This document shows, piece after piece, positions 9,284 through 18,033 of a stretch of DNA of 64,000 bases (the stretch's first letter is position 1; each line of letters opens with the position of its first letter). The notes below the pieces were generated by a model that saw only the letters and a program-made list of their open reading frames with translations, was not told the origin of the DNA and searched no databases. The stretch comes from CBDHHC01 sp965263345 (GTDB lineage: Bacteria > Pseudomonadota > Alphaproteobacteria > Rhizobiales > CBDHHC01), in assembly GCA_965263345.1 (NCBI GenBank), contig CBDHHC010000004.1, positions 430,758 to 494,757 of the forward strand. The letters run 5' to 3'. The position numbers and the translations under genes were made by a program.

Positions 9284-9688
9284 ATGTCGATAAAAGCGGC
9301 ACGCGGGACAAAACGCTTATGTGGGGAATGCGAGAATAAGTTTTATGACTTAAACCGTGATCCAATCATTTGTCCGATTTGTGGTTCTGTTTTTGAAATT
9401 GAAGGCGCAGTCAGCAAAATCGATCATATCGCTGAGAGTGATGATGACGATGATGTTATCCTAGATGCTCCTGAGGGAACAGAGTTTGTCAGCCTAGATG
9501 AAGTTGAGCCCAAAGAAGAAACAGAAGTTCCAGCCATTGAAGATGAGGAAAATCTAGCAGATATCGAGGATGATGCTGATATTCCAGATGCTCAGGATGA
9601 AGATGCCTTCTTAGAACAAGATGATGAAGGCGACCCTGATGTTTCTGGTATTATTGGAAACCCTATCGCTTCAAATGATGAAGGCTAA
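9284..9688 (+). CDS. TIGR02300 family acidic zinc-ribbon protein
   Basis: A 134-residue protein with an N-terminal zinc ribbon: AARGTKRLCGECENKFYDLN, then IICPICGSVFEI, giving two CxxC pairs. The rest is extremely acidic (long Asp/Glu runs such as ESDDDDDV) and probably disordered. This matches TIGR02300 (also FYDLN-type), a family known only from alphaproteobacteria and of unknown function. The GAGGTAGG ribosome-binding site supports the ATG at 9284. It is divergent from aroA and sits just before tRNA-Ala, the usual context. Confidence 0.92.
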   Translation: MSIKAARGTKRLCGECENKFYDLNRDPIICPICGSVFEIEGAVSKIDHIAESDDDDDVILDAPEGTEFVSLDEVEPKEETEVPAIEDEENLADIEDDADIPDAQDEDAFLEQDDEGDPDVSGIIGNPIASNDEG

Positions 9689-9740
9689 GATAGAGACATC
9701 CTCTTCATGAGTACTTAGGTGCAATACCGTTTTAGATTTT

Positions 9741-9816
9741 GGGGCCATAGCTCAGTTGGGAGAGCGCGTGAATGGCATTCACGAGGTCGGCGGTTCGATC
9801 CCGCCTGGCTCCACCA
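9741..9816 (+). tRNA. tRNA-Ala (anticodon GGC)
   Basis: A 76-nt cloverleaf read directly: 7-bp acceptor stem GGGGCCA/TGGCTCC with one G-T pair, D arm AGCTCAGTTGGGAGAGC, anticodon stem CGTGA/TCACG around loop ATGGCAT (anticodon GGC), T arm with GGTTCGATCC, discriminator A and encoded CCA. It lies 52 bp after the TIGR02300 gene and may be co-transcribed with it. Confidence 0.97.
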
Positions 9817-9932
9817 GAAAGATATAGAAATTAAAAATCTAAAATCACAAATTGTGAGATTTGATACTTCCCAGAGCGTTAAATCTCTTGTTTCTTAAAG
9901 CATAATATTTTCTCTTTTCAAAAAATATTATG

Positions 9933-10766
9933 CTATAATTTTCTCACTTTTATTGTCGCTGCAAGTGTATGTGTCTGGCCAGGCTCTAGTTCGATACAAT
10001 CATCCGCAGTGTTCGCCGTTTCTATACACAACATGTTACGAAAACTATCTTCTGGGCCCATATCCCCCATACGTTGAGCTTTTTCATGCCAAGGGTTCCA
10101 AACGACTACAGAGGTTCCACCTTGATTAGAAATGCATATTTCACGGTTTAAACTCTTATCCGTCAGGAGAATATTGTTTTCTACGCCCAGATAGATACGA
10201 TCCACCTCTTGGTCTATATAAACCGGGCCTTTTTGCTCAAACTGTTGATCTTTTTTCTCACCTACAGTATCGATATATTTTTTATTCTCCAGTCCTTCGA
10301 CCTGCACCTTGGACACATCGCCGACATTAAAATAGGTATGCAGAGCTTGTGTGTAACAGAATGGGCTATCGCTTTCGTTTTGTGTTGTCAGCTCTATTTT
10401 TAATTCCTGTCCAATCGATAATTTTAGATATACTGAACTAACATATGGAAAGCATTCAAAGTCTTTATTTGTATATTTAAACTCATAACAGCTCATATCA
10501 TTGATATCTTCGTTTGATATGTATTGCCATTTTTGATTTCGAGCAAAGCCATGTCTGGGAAAGCATGAAGCTGGATGTAAGCCAAACCAAGGCCAGCATA
10601 TCGGTACTCCACCTCTAATTGCTCTTTTCTGATCAAGATCTGCAGCTGGCGAGACCCAAAGAACTGGCTCATGCCCCACAGGAGTCCATTCAAGAAGTTG
10701 GGCTCCCAATTGTGATACTAACGCTTCAGCGTGTTTGTTTTTAACTTTAAACTGTTTCATTTTCAC
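9933..10766 (-). CDS. D-hexose-6-phosphate mutarotase (YeaD type)
   Basis: Aldose-1-epimerase superfamily protein of 277 residues, similar to YeaD, which interconverts anomers of glucose 6-phosphate. Signatures: LGAQLLEWTP, the RAIRGGVPICWPWFG substrate-binding segment, HGFARNQKW, TQALHTYFNVGD with the catalytic His, and the late VVWNPW and CIETAN with the catalytic Glu region. Cytosolic, with no signal peptide. It stands alone on the minus strand facing the tRNA. The exact sugar phosphate used cannot be told from sequence. Confidence 0.9.
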   Translation of the reverse strand: MKMKQFKVKNKHAEALVSQLGAQLLEWTPVGHEPVLWVSPAADLDQKRAIRGGVPICWPWFGLHPASCFPRHGFARNQKWQYISNEDINDMSCYEFKYTNKDFECFPYVSSVYLKLSIGQELKIELTTQNESDSPFCYTQALHTYFNVGDVSKVQVEGLENKKYIDTVGEKKDQQFEQKGPVYIDQEVDRIYLGVENNILLTDKSLNREICISNQGGTSVVVWNPWHEKAQRMGDMGPEDSFRNMLCIETANTADDCIELEPGQTHTLAATIKVRKL

Positions 10767-11273
10767 TTACCCAAGAATATGAAAACATTATGATTTTTAC
10801 AATCCATCGTCGTTTTTTGATATTCATGCAGGTTTACAAAAAACTACGTGTTTCTCATGAGACTTTTTGTTTAAATCTGCGATCAGAGCCCCTTTTACAT
10901 TCACTAAGGATTTTCAGGTTGTTACCCCACTTCTGATACACAAGTTCTAAATTCAAGAACTCCAAATCATGTTGTTTGTTTTTGTCTTAATGGTTTGTGA
11001 ATAGTTTTAACAAAGAGACGTTTTTTATTATAATTATAGCTGCTTCCTAAAACAAAGAAATACAACCATTTAGTGTATCCTCATTTGTTAGCATTCATAA
11101 TTGATGATTTTATTTGAAATTTTTATACCATCAGCTCACATCCCAATTATTATTGTATATGATTGAATTACGTCATTTTTGTAACATATCTTTCTAATTT
11201 CTTACATTGCAATCATTAGTTGTATAGAGGCATGGTATGTCACTTAAAAAGATCTAGAGTCTTATTTATATTT
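10767..11273. other. Non-coding gap between pheA and the mutarotase gene
   Basis: About 500 bp, AT-rich, with stop codons in all frames and no convincing gene. It contains one small inverted repeat (AGTTCT and AGAACT arms at 10943-10961 around a 7-base loop) of unknown meaning. No clear factor-independent terminator for pheA was found. Confidence 0.5.
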
Positions 11274-12137
11274 TTAATTCTGTTGCTTTATTTTTTTTCT
11301 AAACGGATTTGCTTTATATGTACCAAGTATGCGTATTTCATCAGAGAAAAAAGAGAGTTCTTCCATAGCTAGTTTTACTAACCGGTCTTCAGGATGCCCC
11401 ATAATATCAGCATAAAACATAGTTGCCTCGAAAGAGCCTTCCAGTTGATATGACTCAAGCTTTGTCATGTTTACGCCATTTGTTGCAAATCCTCCCAAAG
11501 CTTTGTAAAGAGCTGCTGGTACGTTTCTTACCCGAAATATGAAAGTGGTCATTACAGGCTCTGCTCCAAATTCAGCATTTTGAGCTTTTTTCGACAGAAT
11601 TAAAAAACGTGTTGTATTGTGCTCAGCATCTTCAATATCAGCTTTTAGAATTTCCAAGTCGTGTACATCTGCTGCCAAAGAGGAGGCAATTGCACACATT
11701 GTTGGATCACCTTGTTGTCTGATTAAACGTGCAGCTCCTGCTGTATCTGCCTGTATTACTGGAAGCACCCCCAGTTGGCGAATAATATTTCGACACTGCC
11801 CTAAAGCCATTGTATGACTGTGAATGGTTTTCAGGTCTTCTAATTTTGATCCTTTTAAACCCAATAATTGATGTCGAATACGTTCAAATTGTTCTTCAAT
11901 AATATAAAGTCCGGATTCTGGAAGTAAATGATGAACATCTGCTACTCGACCTGCAACAGAGTTTTCAATCGGGATCATAGCTAACTCTGCTGTCCCATTT
12001 TCTACAGCTGAGAGTGCCTCTTCAAATGTTGCACATGCTAGAGGTTCCATTTCAGGATAATGGTCAATACATGCCAAATGTGAATTTGCACCAGGTTCCC
12101 CTTGGTATACAATTAAATTAGTTGATGATTTTTTCAT
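11274..12137 (-). CDS. pheA: Prephenate dehydratase
   Basis: Converts prephenate to phenylpyruvate for phenylalanine synthesis. The 287-residue protein has the PDT domain (YQGEPGANSH, ENSVAGRV, the SHTMALGQC segment, and NTTRFLILSKK with the catalytic Thr-Arg region) followed by an ACT regulatory domain (TTFIFRVRNVPAALYKALGGFA, then ESYQLEGSFEATMFYAD), which should bind phenylalanine as a feedback inhibitor. There is no chorismate mutase domain, as is usual in alphaproteobacteria. It is divergent from cycM. Confidence 0.97.
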   Translation of the reverse strand: MKKSSTNLIVYQGEPGANSHLACIDHYPEMEPLACATFEEALSAVENGTAELAMIPIENSVAGRVADVHHLLPESGLYIIEEQFERIRHQLLGLKGSKLEDLKTIHSHTMALGQCRNIIRQLGVLPVIQADTAGAARLIRQQGDPTMCAIASSLAADVHDLEILKADIEDAEHNTTRFLILSKKAQNAEFGAEPVMTTFIFRVRNVPAALYKALGGFATNGVNMTKLESYQLEGSFEATMFYADIMGHPEDRLVKLAMEELSFFSDEIRILGTYKANPFRKKIKQQN

Positions 12138-12475
12138 GCTTCTTATTTAAACAAGTTTCAATTTAGAAGAAATAGAGATTTAAGATAACTTTCTATAAAA
12201 AAGTCTCCTTGATAGTGATTTACTCTATGACTCCTCATTATTTCCTTCTAAATTTTAATAAAAACTAGAATTTTATTTTATTATTAATAAATTAGAGAAT
12301 TATATGAGATGTTTGATTTGGTACTTAATCGCGGCGAATTGTCCAAACTTGATGAACACTACCATCTCACTATTGCGTCAAAACGATTGACAGCCTATTA
12401 AGATGCTTAATTCATGCAAGCTTCATTGGTGAAATACCATAGTCAAATCCATAAAAGAAACTGGAGCGGCCTTCA
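12138..12475. promoter_or_regulatory. Divergent intergenic region between pheA and cycM
   Basis: This 338-bp AT-rich region must hold promoters for both genes. A TTGACA hexamer at 12387-12392 with a weak TAATTC about 15 bp later points towards cycM, but the spacing is short. No ORF or repeat was found. In many relatives kdsB lies between these genes; it is absent here. Confidence 0.35.
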
Positions 12476-13000
12476 ATGGATTCATTTGAACTAAATAAAA
12501 TCGCAGGTGCTGTTATTGCAGCCCTTCTCGTCTGGTTTGGAACAAAAATGGTAGCAGAGAGTGTCTTCACGCATCATGCTCCTAAAAAGCCAGGATATAT
12601 CGTTGCTGTTGCAAACATCGCTGAGTCTAATGAGAAGTCTCAAGGTGCAAAAATTGAAGCAAAGGAAGCTCCAATTGCGGAGTTACTTGTTACTGCTGAT
12701 GCAGGCCTTGGTAAAAAAGAAATAAAAAAATGCGTTGCTTGTCATAGTTTTGACCAGGGCGGAAAAAATAAAGTTGGCCCAAAACTTTGGGGTATCTATG
12801 ACCGTCAAGTCGCCGCAGTTGATGGCTTTTCATATTCAAAAGCGCTTAAAGGCTTAGATGGCAAATGGGATGCAGAGCAACTGAATTGTTTTCTTAAAAA
12901 CCCGAAAAAATGTGTTAAAGGAACAAAAATGGTCTTTAAAGGATATAAAAGTCCTGAAAAAAGAGCTAATCTTATAAAATATCTAGAGACGCTTAAATAA
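12476..13000 (+). CDS. Membrane-anchored c-type cytochrome, CycM-like
   Basis: A 174-residue class I cytochrome c with an uncleaved N-terminal anchor (about residues 8-28, IAGAVIAALLVWFGTKMVA), a linker, and a single haem site CVACH (about residue 85). Downstream NKVGPKLWGIYDR is the typical class I stretch, and the Met in GTKMVFKG is the likely sixth ligand. This is the CycM/c552 type that carries electrons from the bc1 complex to aa3 oxidase at the periplasmic face. The location divergent from pheA is typical. A small aa3 oxidase subunit is encoded at 29.1 kb. Confidence 0.92.
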   Translation: MDSFELNKIAGAVIAALLVWFGTKMVAESVFTHHAPKKPGYIVAVANIAESNEKSQGAKIEAKEAPIAELLVTADAGLGKKEIKKCVACHSFDQGGKNKVGPKLWGIYDRQVAAVDGFSYSKALKGLDGKWDAEQLNCFLKNPKKCVKGTKMVFKGYKSPEKRANLIKYLETLK

Positions 13001-13019
13001 TTAAAAAGAATAACATTTT

Positions 13020-13046
13020 AAAGCCATCATAATCATGATGGCTTTT
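13020..13046. terminator. Bidirectional terminator between cycM and the NUDIX gene
   Basis: An 11-bp stem (AAAGCCATCAT and its complement) with loop AATC, followed by T-runs in both directions. It serves the convergent cycM and NUDIX genes; its right side touches the NUDIX stop codon. Confidence 0.85.
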
Positions 13047-13647
13047 ATTTTGCCCTTAATTCTTCACGTAATGCGTAAATTGCAATCACGGTCGTTGCAT
13101 CGAAGATTTTTCCATGATCAATCAGTTCAAAAAGTTCTTGGAAAGAAAATTCAGCAAGCTCAATGTCTTCACCTTCTTCATCAACTCCGACTGACTGACT
13201 GACTTGAGAGGTTTCAGAGTAATCAGCCAGAAAGATATCTACTTTTTCGGTTACCAGACCTGGGCTGGCAAATGGACTACAAATAAACCTAAGGTTTGAT
13301 ACTTGATAGCCAGTTTCTTCCAATGCTTCTCGTTTGGCGCACTCTATTGGGGTTTCCCCTGGATCAATCAGGCCTGCCGGAGCTTCCCATATACGTTCTT
13401 TGTGACCATTTAAATATGCTGGTATGCGCCACTGACCTACCATCAGAGCTTTTTTTCGTGTTTTGTCGACAGGCAAAACGGCTACTGCATTTCCATGGTC
13501 ATGTATTTCTCTTGTAATTTCAATAGTTTGATCATTATGAACACTTGGAATTTTTGCGGTTACTTTATGCATTTTTACAAAACCATCCCATACCAATTTC
13601 TTTTCAATAATTTGAACTTGAGGTTTTGTCTCGCCTGTCTTACTCAT
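13045..13647 (-). CDS. NUDIX hydrolase, ADP-ribose pyrophosphatase type
   Basis: A 200-residue NUDIX protein. The NUDIX box is intact: GLIDPGE, then seven residues to REALEETGY, fitting GX5EX7REUXEEXGU. The flanking pattern (IWEAPAGLIDPGE before, FICSPFASPGLVTEKVDIFLA after) is that of ADP-ribose pyrophosphatases, which hydrolyse ADP-ribose to AMP and ribose 5-phosphate. Substrate choice within NUDIX is not certain from sequence. It is convergent with cycM and shares a terminator. Confidence 0.9.
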   Translation of the reverse strand: MSKTGETKPQVQIIEKKLVWDGFVKMHKVTAKIPSVHNDQTIEITREIHDHGNAVAVLPVDKTRKKALMVGQWRIPAYLNGHKERIWEAPAGLIDPGETPIECAKREALEETGYQVSNLRFICSPFASPGLVTEKVDIFLADYSETSQVSQSVGVDEEGEDIELAEFSFQELFELIDHGKIFDATTVIAIYALREELRAK

Positions 13648-13830
13648 GTGAGCTTGCCTAGTGTTAAGTTAACCGATTGATGCCGCTTTACATCATATTT
13701 GATGTTTAGTATGTGATTTCAAATAAATAATTATAAAATTTTGCCTAATTATTCTTTTATAGAATGCGTCATATTATACTTCGCACAATAAAGAAAGTAC
13801 GAAGTCACGTGTATTGGGGGGAGTTAAGTT

Positions 13831-14829
13831 GTGAAAATTCTTGGAATTATTTTATCTACAATTCTTTTTATGTTCGCTCACACATCTGTTGTTCAGTCAA
13901 ATAATATCCCAGCTAAAAAGCTGTTTGGTAAAGTTAAAAAGCCCTTCAAGGCTCAACCAAATGCCTATGGCAGTTATGCTAAGGGATGTTTGGCCGGAGG
14001 GGAAATGCTTCCCAAAAATGGTCCTGCCTGGCAGGCCATGCGTCTTCATAGAAATAGAAATTGGGGGCATCCAAAGCTTGTTGCAACAGTGATTAAGCTT
14101 GCAAGGGACTCACAAGAAATAGATGGTTGGCCAGGGCTTCTGGTTGGTGATTTAGCTCAACCGAGAGGTGGCCCAATGTTAACTGGACATGCTAGCCACC
14201 AAATTGGCCTAGATGCAGATATCTGGCTTAAACCTATGCCCAAGAAAAGATACACTGCCAAAGAACAGTATGGTGCCAATATCTCAGCTGTCTCAATGAT
14301 CACACGAGATAAAGACAGGAAATGGGTTATTAATAAGAGAGTCTGGAAACCTGGACATGTAACACTTATAAAAAGAGCTGCCACATCTGCTGGTGTTGCT
14401 CGTATTTTTATTCATCCTGCAATTAAGAAAGCTTTATGTGATGCAGCTGGAGAAGATAAAAGCTGGCTCAGTCGCGTGCGTCCATGGTGGGGCCATCATT
14501 ACCATTTTCATATCCGTATGGACTGTCCTGAAGGAAGTGTTGGGTGTAAAAATCAACCAGCTCCACCACCAGACCATGGCTGTGGCAAGCCACTTGAATA
14601 TTGGCTCAAGCTTGTGAACCCACGCAAACGAGTGAAAAAGAAGATTGTCAAAAAGAAGCCAGCGGTTAAAAAGAAAGTGACCGTAAAAAAGAAGAAACGG
14701 CGTTATAAAATTTTAGCAGACCTTCCTCATTATTGTAGAGCTGTTCTTGGGGAAGAGAATATTCCCAAAAAGTATCGAATTCCGTTACCTGTAAAAAGGT
14801 CTTTATTTCAACCAGCACAAACTGGATAA
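13831..14829 (+). CDS. mepA: Penicillin-insensitive murein endopeptidase MepA
   Basis: Periplasmic LAS-family zinc endopeptidase that cuts peptide cross-links in murein. A signal peptide covers about residues 1-23. Metal-site motifs: LTGHASHQIGLDADIWL (His and Asp ligands) and WWGHHYHFHIRM (His ligands). The GTG start at 13831 is backed by GGGGGAG 5-10 bases upstream. The protein is longer than usual because of a Lys-rich insert (KKKIVKKKPAVKKK region, about residues 268-290) that may bind the anionic wall or LPS. It is convergent with phoD. Confidence 0.94.
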   Translation: MKILGIILSTILFMFAHTSVVQSNNIPAKKLFGKVKKPFKAQPNAYGSYAKGCLAGGEMLPKNGPAWQAMRLHRNRNWGHPKLVATVIKLARDSQEIDGWPGLLVGDLAQPRGGPMLTGHASHQIGLDADIWLKPMPKKRYTAKEQYGANISAVSMITRDKDRKWVINKRVWKPGHVTLIKRAATSAGVARIFIHPAIKKALCDAAGEDKSWLSRVRPWWGHHYHFHIRMDCPEGSVGCKNQPAPPPDHGCGKPLEYWLKLVNPRKRVKKKIVKKKPAVKKKVTVKKKKRRYKILADLPHYCRAVLGEENIPKKYRIPLPVKRSLFQPAQTG

Positions 14830-14847
14830 ATAGTAATGGATATTATT

Positions 14848-14885
14848 AAGGCCTATCATATAAAATGATAGGCCTTAGAGTTTTT
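14848..14885. terminator. Bidirectional terminator between mepA and phoD
   Basis: A perfect 12-bp stem (AAGGCCTATCAT and its complement) around loop ATAAA, then AGAG and a T-run on the plus strand; the minus strand side is also AT-rich. It lies between two convergent genes. Confidence 0.85.
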
Positions 14886-14891
14886 ACTTCC

Positions 14892-16652
14892 TTAGGAAAT
14901 TTTATTATCACCAACTGCTACAGAAAGCTGTTTTGCTCTGCTTGTCTGAATCGTATATTCTGGTGATAGGATATTATCTATGAATACCCATTCAGCATCA
15001 GTTTTTTCAGGTGTGAATGTTATAACCATATAACCACGGTCGCCAACATTATTATATTGTAGATCATCAATTAATAACTGAAGAGCTTGCTCTGTTGCAG
15101 GCCAAGCCAGCTGCGGTAATTGTAAGAAATCTTCCAAACCTGGTGATGTCACAGAGGATGTTGCAAACTCAACCCCAACAGGTTTTCCTGAAAGATCATT
15201 CAGGTTATTGGCCCATGCATTATGGGTATCACCAGCTAATACAACCAAGTTCTTAGCAAGCGCAGAAGCTGTCCCTAATACCGTTTCTCGTTCTACGAAA
15301 TAACCATCCCATGCATCCAAGTTATAAGGAAGCTGAGTTTCAATACGTGCTCTTTCTTGTGGTGTAACTGTTGGGTCACCAGCTAGCGTACGGGCTTTGA
15401 TTGTTGCTAATTCTGAGATTATTCCAGTTAAATCAATCCCTGGATTTCCTAGTCCCAATAGCAATTCAGCTGGCAAATTCATACGTCCGATAAGAACCTG
15501 CTGACCTAATACCTGCCAAGTTGCACTTGATGTGGCTAGAGCATTTTGAAGCCAAGCTAATTGATCGGTTCCTAAAAGTGTCCGTGTTGGGTTAGTTAAA
15601 TCAGAGGTAAATTGTGTCGCATTAAAGCTTCCATCTGCATTAATATAATTTGCATAATCTAGTTGTTCATCACGTCCAACAATACGTGTATCTAGCATCA
15701 TCAAATTAACAAGTTGACCAAACTCAAACTGTCTGTAGACAATCTCGTTATTATTTTTGACAACTGGACGAATTGGCATCCATTCGAAATAGGCTTTTAA
15801 CGCACGTGCTTTTCTTCTAAAGAAATTACCTTCACCTTCGTTATGGTTTTCGGCGCCCTCTTTCCAAGTATCGTTTGTTACTTCATGGTCATCCCACACG
15901 CAAATCCACGGAACAGATGCATGAAGTGCCTGAAGGCCTGCGTCTGTGCGATATTGTGCATAGCGGCGACGATAATCTCTTAGTTTAAGGATTTCTGTAT
16001 TGTTGTTTGGTAAGAAATCTCGGCCAATTTCTGCTGCTCGTTCAGTCGCATAGCCCCCTGCACCATATTCATAAATATAGTCACCCAAATGCACAACAGC
16101 ATCTAAATCATCACGCTTGGCTGCATCTGTGTAAACATTGAAATATCCAGCTGGGTAATTTGAACAAGACATAATCGCCAGCTTTACATTTGTCACATCA
16201 AGTTTTGGTAACGTCTTTGTTGTTCCAACTGGGGATTTATCACCACGAGTTCTGAAACGATAGTAATAAGTTTTGCCAGGCTTCAAACCTTTAACATCGA
16301 CTTTTAATGTGTAGTCTGTCTTTTTAGAAACGAATGTTCTGTCACGACGAATTACATTATCAAACTCAGGATCTGTAGCAACTTCCCATCCTACCAAAAT
16401 TTTGTAGTGTCTTGAGTAACGAACAAATCTTGGAGAATGTTTTGGAGTTACTCTTGTCCAGATGATCACAGAATCTGTTAATGGATCACCACTGGCAACA
16501 CCATGTTTGAACATTTGTTTTTTGTTACGAAACTTCTTATCGTCTTCGTCAAAAAAATATGCATTTGCATAGTCAGCTGATATTACTGCAGGCGCAAATG
16601 TAACACCTAAAGCAGCAGCATGAAGAAAATCTCTTCTTGTAAACTTACTCAT
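14892..16652 (-). CDS. phoD: PhoD-like alkaline phosphatase/phosphodiesterase
   Basis: Secreted phosphoesterase of about 586 residues. The twin-arginine signal (KFTRRDFLHAAALG) is right at the N-terminus from the ATG at 16652; a further in-frame start at 16691 would push the signal inwards and was not used. The N-terminal Fe3+/Ca2+-type PhoD domain follows FKHGVASGDPLTDSVIIWTRV, with active-site segments IMSCSNYPAGYFNVY, HLGDYIYEYGAGGY, WDDHEVTNDTW and LAGDTHNAWAN. PhoD enzymes release phosphate from phosphodiesters and monoesters and are usually phosphate-regulated; no clear Pho box was identified in the 180 bp upstream. Confidence 0.93.
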   Translation of the reverse strand: MSKFTRRDFLHAAALGVTFAPAVISADYANAYFFDEDDKKFRNKKQMFKHGVASGDPLTDSVIIWTRVTPKHSPRFVRYSRHYKILVGWEVATDPEFDNVIRRDRTFVSKKTDYTLKVDVKGLKPGKTYYYRFRTRGDKSPVGTTKTLPKLDVTNVKLAIMSCSNYPAGYFNVYTDAAKRDDLDAVVHLGDYIYEYGAGGYATERAAEIGRDFLPNNNTEILKLRDYRRRYAQYRTDAGLQALHASVPWICVWDDHEVTNDTWKEGAENHNEGEGNFFRRKARALKAYFEWMPIRPVVKNNNEIVYRQFEFGQLVNLMMLDTRIVGRDEQLDYANYINADGSFNATQFTSDLTNPTRTLLGTDQLAWLQNALATSSATWQVLGQQVLIGRMNLPAELLLGLGNPGIDLTGIISELATIKARTLAGDPTVTPQERARIETQLPYNLDAWDGYFVERETVLGTASALAKNLVVLAGDTHNAWANNLNDLSGKPVGVEFATSSVTSPGLEDFLQLPQLAWPATEQALQLLIDDLQYNNVGDRGYMVITFTPEKTDAEWVFIDNILSPEYTIQTSRAKQLSVAVGDNKIS

Positions 16653-16832
16653 TTTATTGAGCCCCAACTTTGTATTAATTCTCACAAACAAAATAGAACT
16701 TAATCAGGACAGATGACAGTGCTGTGAAGTTTTGATGACAGTTCGTTGGAAATTTTACATAACTGAGATTAAGCTATAATTACTGAATTTTTTAGTTGTA
16801 ATGTATTATAAAGTTCAATTTATTAGATATTC

Positions 16833-17555
16833 TTACTCATAATCTTTTTGGTCGATTATAAATTTCTGCCATAGGTCAGGACGACGTTCCATGGTTAACC
16901 TTTTTGCATGTTCCAAACGCCATTCGGCTATACGACCATGATCACCTGACTTTAAGATCTCAGGAATTTTAGCATCTTCCCATATCTGAGGACGAGTGTA
17001 ATGGGGGTATTCTAACAAGCCCTGCTCAAAACTTTCTTCTGACAAAGAGGAATGGTCTCCAATAACACCAGGCAATAGACGGATTATTGCATCTAACATT
17101 GCCATTGCTGCGATTTCTCCTCCTGTAAGGATAAAATCACCTATTGATATTTCTTGTATATTTCTCTTTTCAATGACTCTTTGATCTATTCCTTCAAAAC
17201 GACCACATAGGAGAATTACACCACTTTTTTTTGTAAATTCATGGGCTTTTTTTTGAGTAAATGGGGTCCCTTTAGGAGATAAATAGATGATTGGCAGATC
17301 GGGATTTTTATGGGATACCGCGTCGATTGCAGAGGCTAATATATCAGCACGCATGACCATGCCTGGCCCTCCACCTGCGGGCGTATCATCAATATTGTTA
17401 TGCTTCCCTTCCCCAAAGTCTCTCAAGTTTGTTGTTGTTAAAGACCATATATTTGATTTTAAAGCATTTCCTATTATGCTCACTCCTAATGGTCCAGGAA
17501 ACATGTCTGGGAATAATGTTATAATGTTTGCATTCCAGGAACGCTTATTGTTCAT
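16833..17555 (-). CDS. trmD: tRNA (guanine37-N1)-methyltransferase
   Basis: SPOUT methyltransferase that makes m1G37 and prevents +1 frameshifting. The 240-residue length is normal. Motifs: NIITLFPDMFPGPLGVSI at the N-terminus, DDTPAGGGPGMVMRADI, the SAM trefoil-knot region ILLCGRFEGIDQRVIE and ISIGDFILTGGEIAAM, and the C-terminal domain. The start codon overlaps the stop of the TerB-like gene by 4 bp (ATGA), so the two are translationally coupled. The usual partners rpsP, rimM and rplS are not next to it. Confidence 0.97.
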   Translation of the reverse strand: MNNKRSWNANIITLFPDMFPGPLGVSIIGNALKSNIWSLTTTNLRDFGEGKHNNIDDTPAGGGPGMVMRADILASAIDAVSHKNPDLPIIYLSPKGTPFTQKKAHEFTKKSGVILLCGRFEGIDQRVIEKRNIQEISIGDFILTGGEIAAMAMLDAIIRLLPGVIGDHSSLSEESFEQGLLEYPHYTRPQIWEDAKIPEILKSGDHGRIAEWRLEHAKRLTMERRPDLWQKFIIDQKDYE

Positions 17556-18010
17556 GTTTTATTATTCTTTGTCTCTACAATTTGTTTTAGCAATACACGA
17601 TCTCTGGTTGAAACTCCTAAGAGATCTGCGACGCGCCGAACCATATTTTCTTCATAGATATCTATTTTATCGTCCGCTAAAACAACTTCCCATAGGTGGG
17701 AAATTATGTTTTTTCTTCCCTCCTGATCTAAATGTTTGGTTAAGATACTTGTAAAGGAATATAGATCAACGGCATCTTTTTCTCTCTGACTTGCCAGATT
17801 TATCAATTCATCTATTTCCTGGCTTTGCAGATCATATTTATTAGATAAAATATTTCTAATTTCTTCCATTTCCGAAGAGGCCACTGATCCATCAATAGAT
17901 GCAGCATGAACCAGTAAAGCTGTTGAAGCTATTTTTAATTCATCTCTACCAAGTTCTTCATTATTTTCATTTTGAATTTTTGAAAATAATGTCATTACCT
18001 TTTCAAGCAT
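17552..18010 (-). CDS. TerB-family protein
   Basis: An all-helical protein of about 152 residues from the ATG at 18010 (MLEKVMTLFSKIQ). It has the two TerB half-repeats: ALLVHAASIDGSVASSEMEEI and HLWEVVLADDKIDIYEENMVRRVADLLG, each with an acidic loop (D-x-x-x-x-x-E/D pattern) of the type that binds metal in TerB. Related alphaproteobacterial proteins are annotated as tellurite resistance TerB or hypothetical; the function is unknown. It is placed between a peroxiredoxin gene (24 bp gap) and trmD (4-bp overlap). The upstream frame is open to 18082, but that start would overlap the peroxiredoxin. Confidence 0.82.
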   Translation of the reverse strand: MLEKVMTLFSKIQNENNEELGRDELKIASTALLVHAASIDGSVASSEMEEIRNILSNKYDLQSQEIDELINLASQREKDAVDLYSFTSILTKHLDQEGRKNIISHLWEVVLADDKIDIYEENMVRRVADLLGVSTRDRVLLKQIVETKNNKT

Positions 18011-18033
18011 CTTAATCTCGTATTTCAATCGGT

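Noticed and set aside
17552..18010. Tellurite-resistance operon
   Set aside because: Only a TerB-like protein is present; no terC, terD or terZ genes are near, so a tellurite role is not supported.
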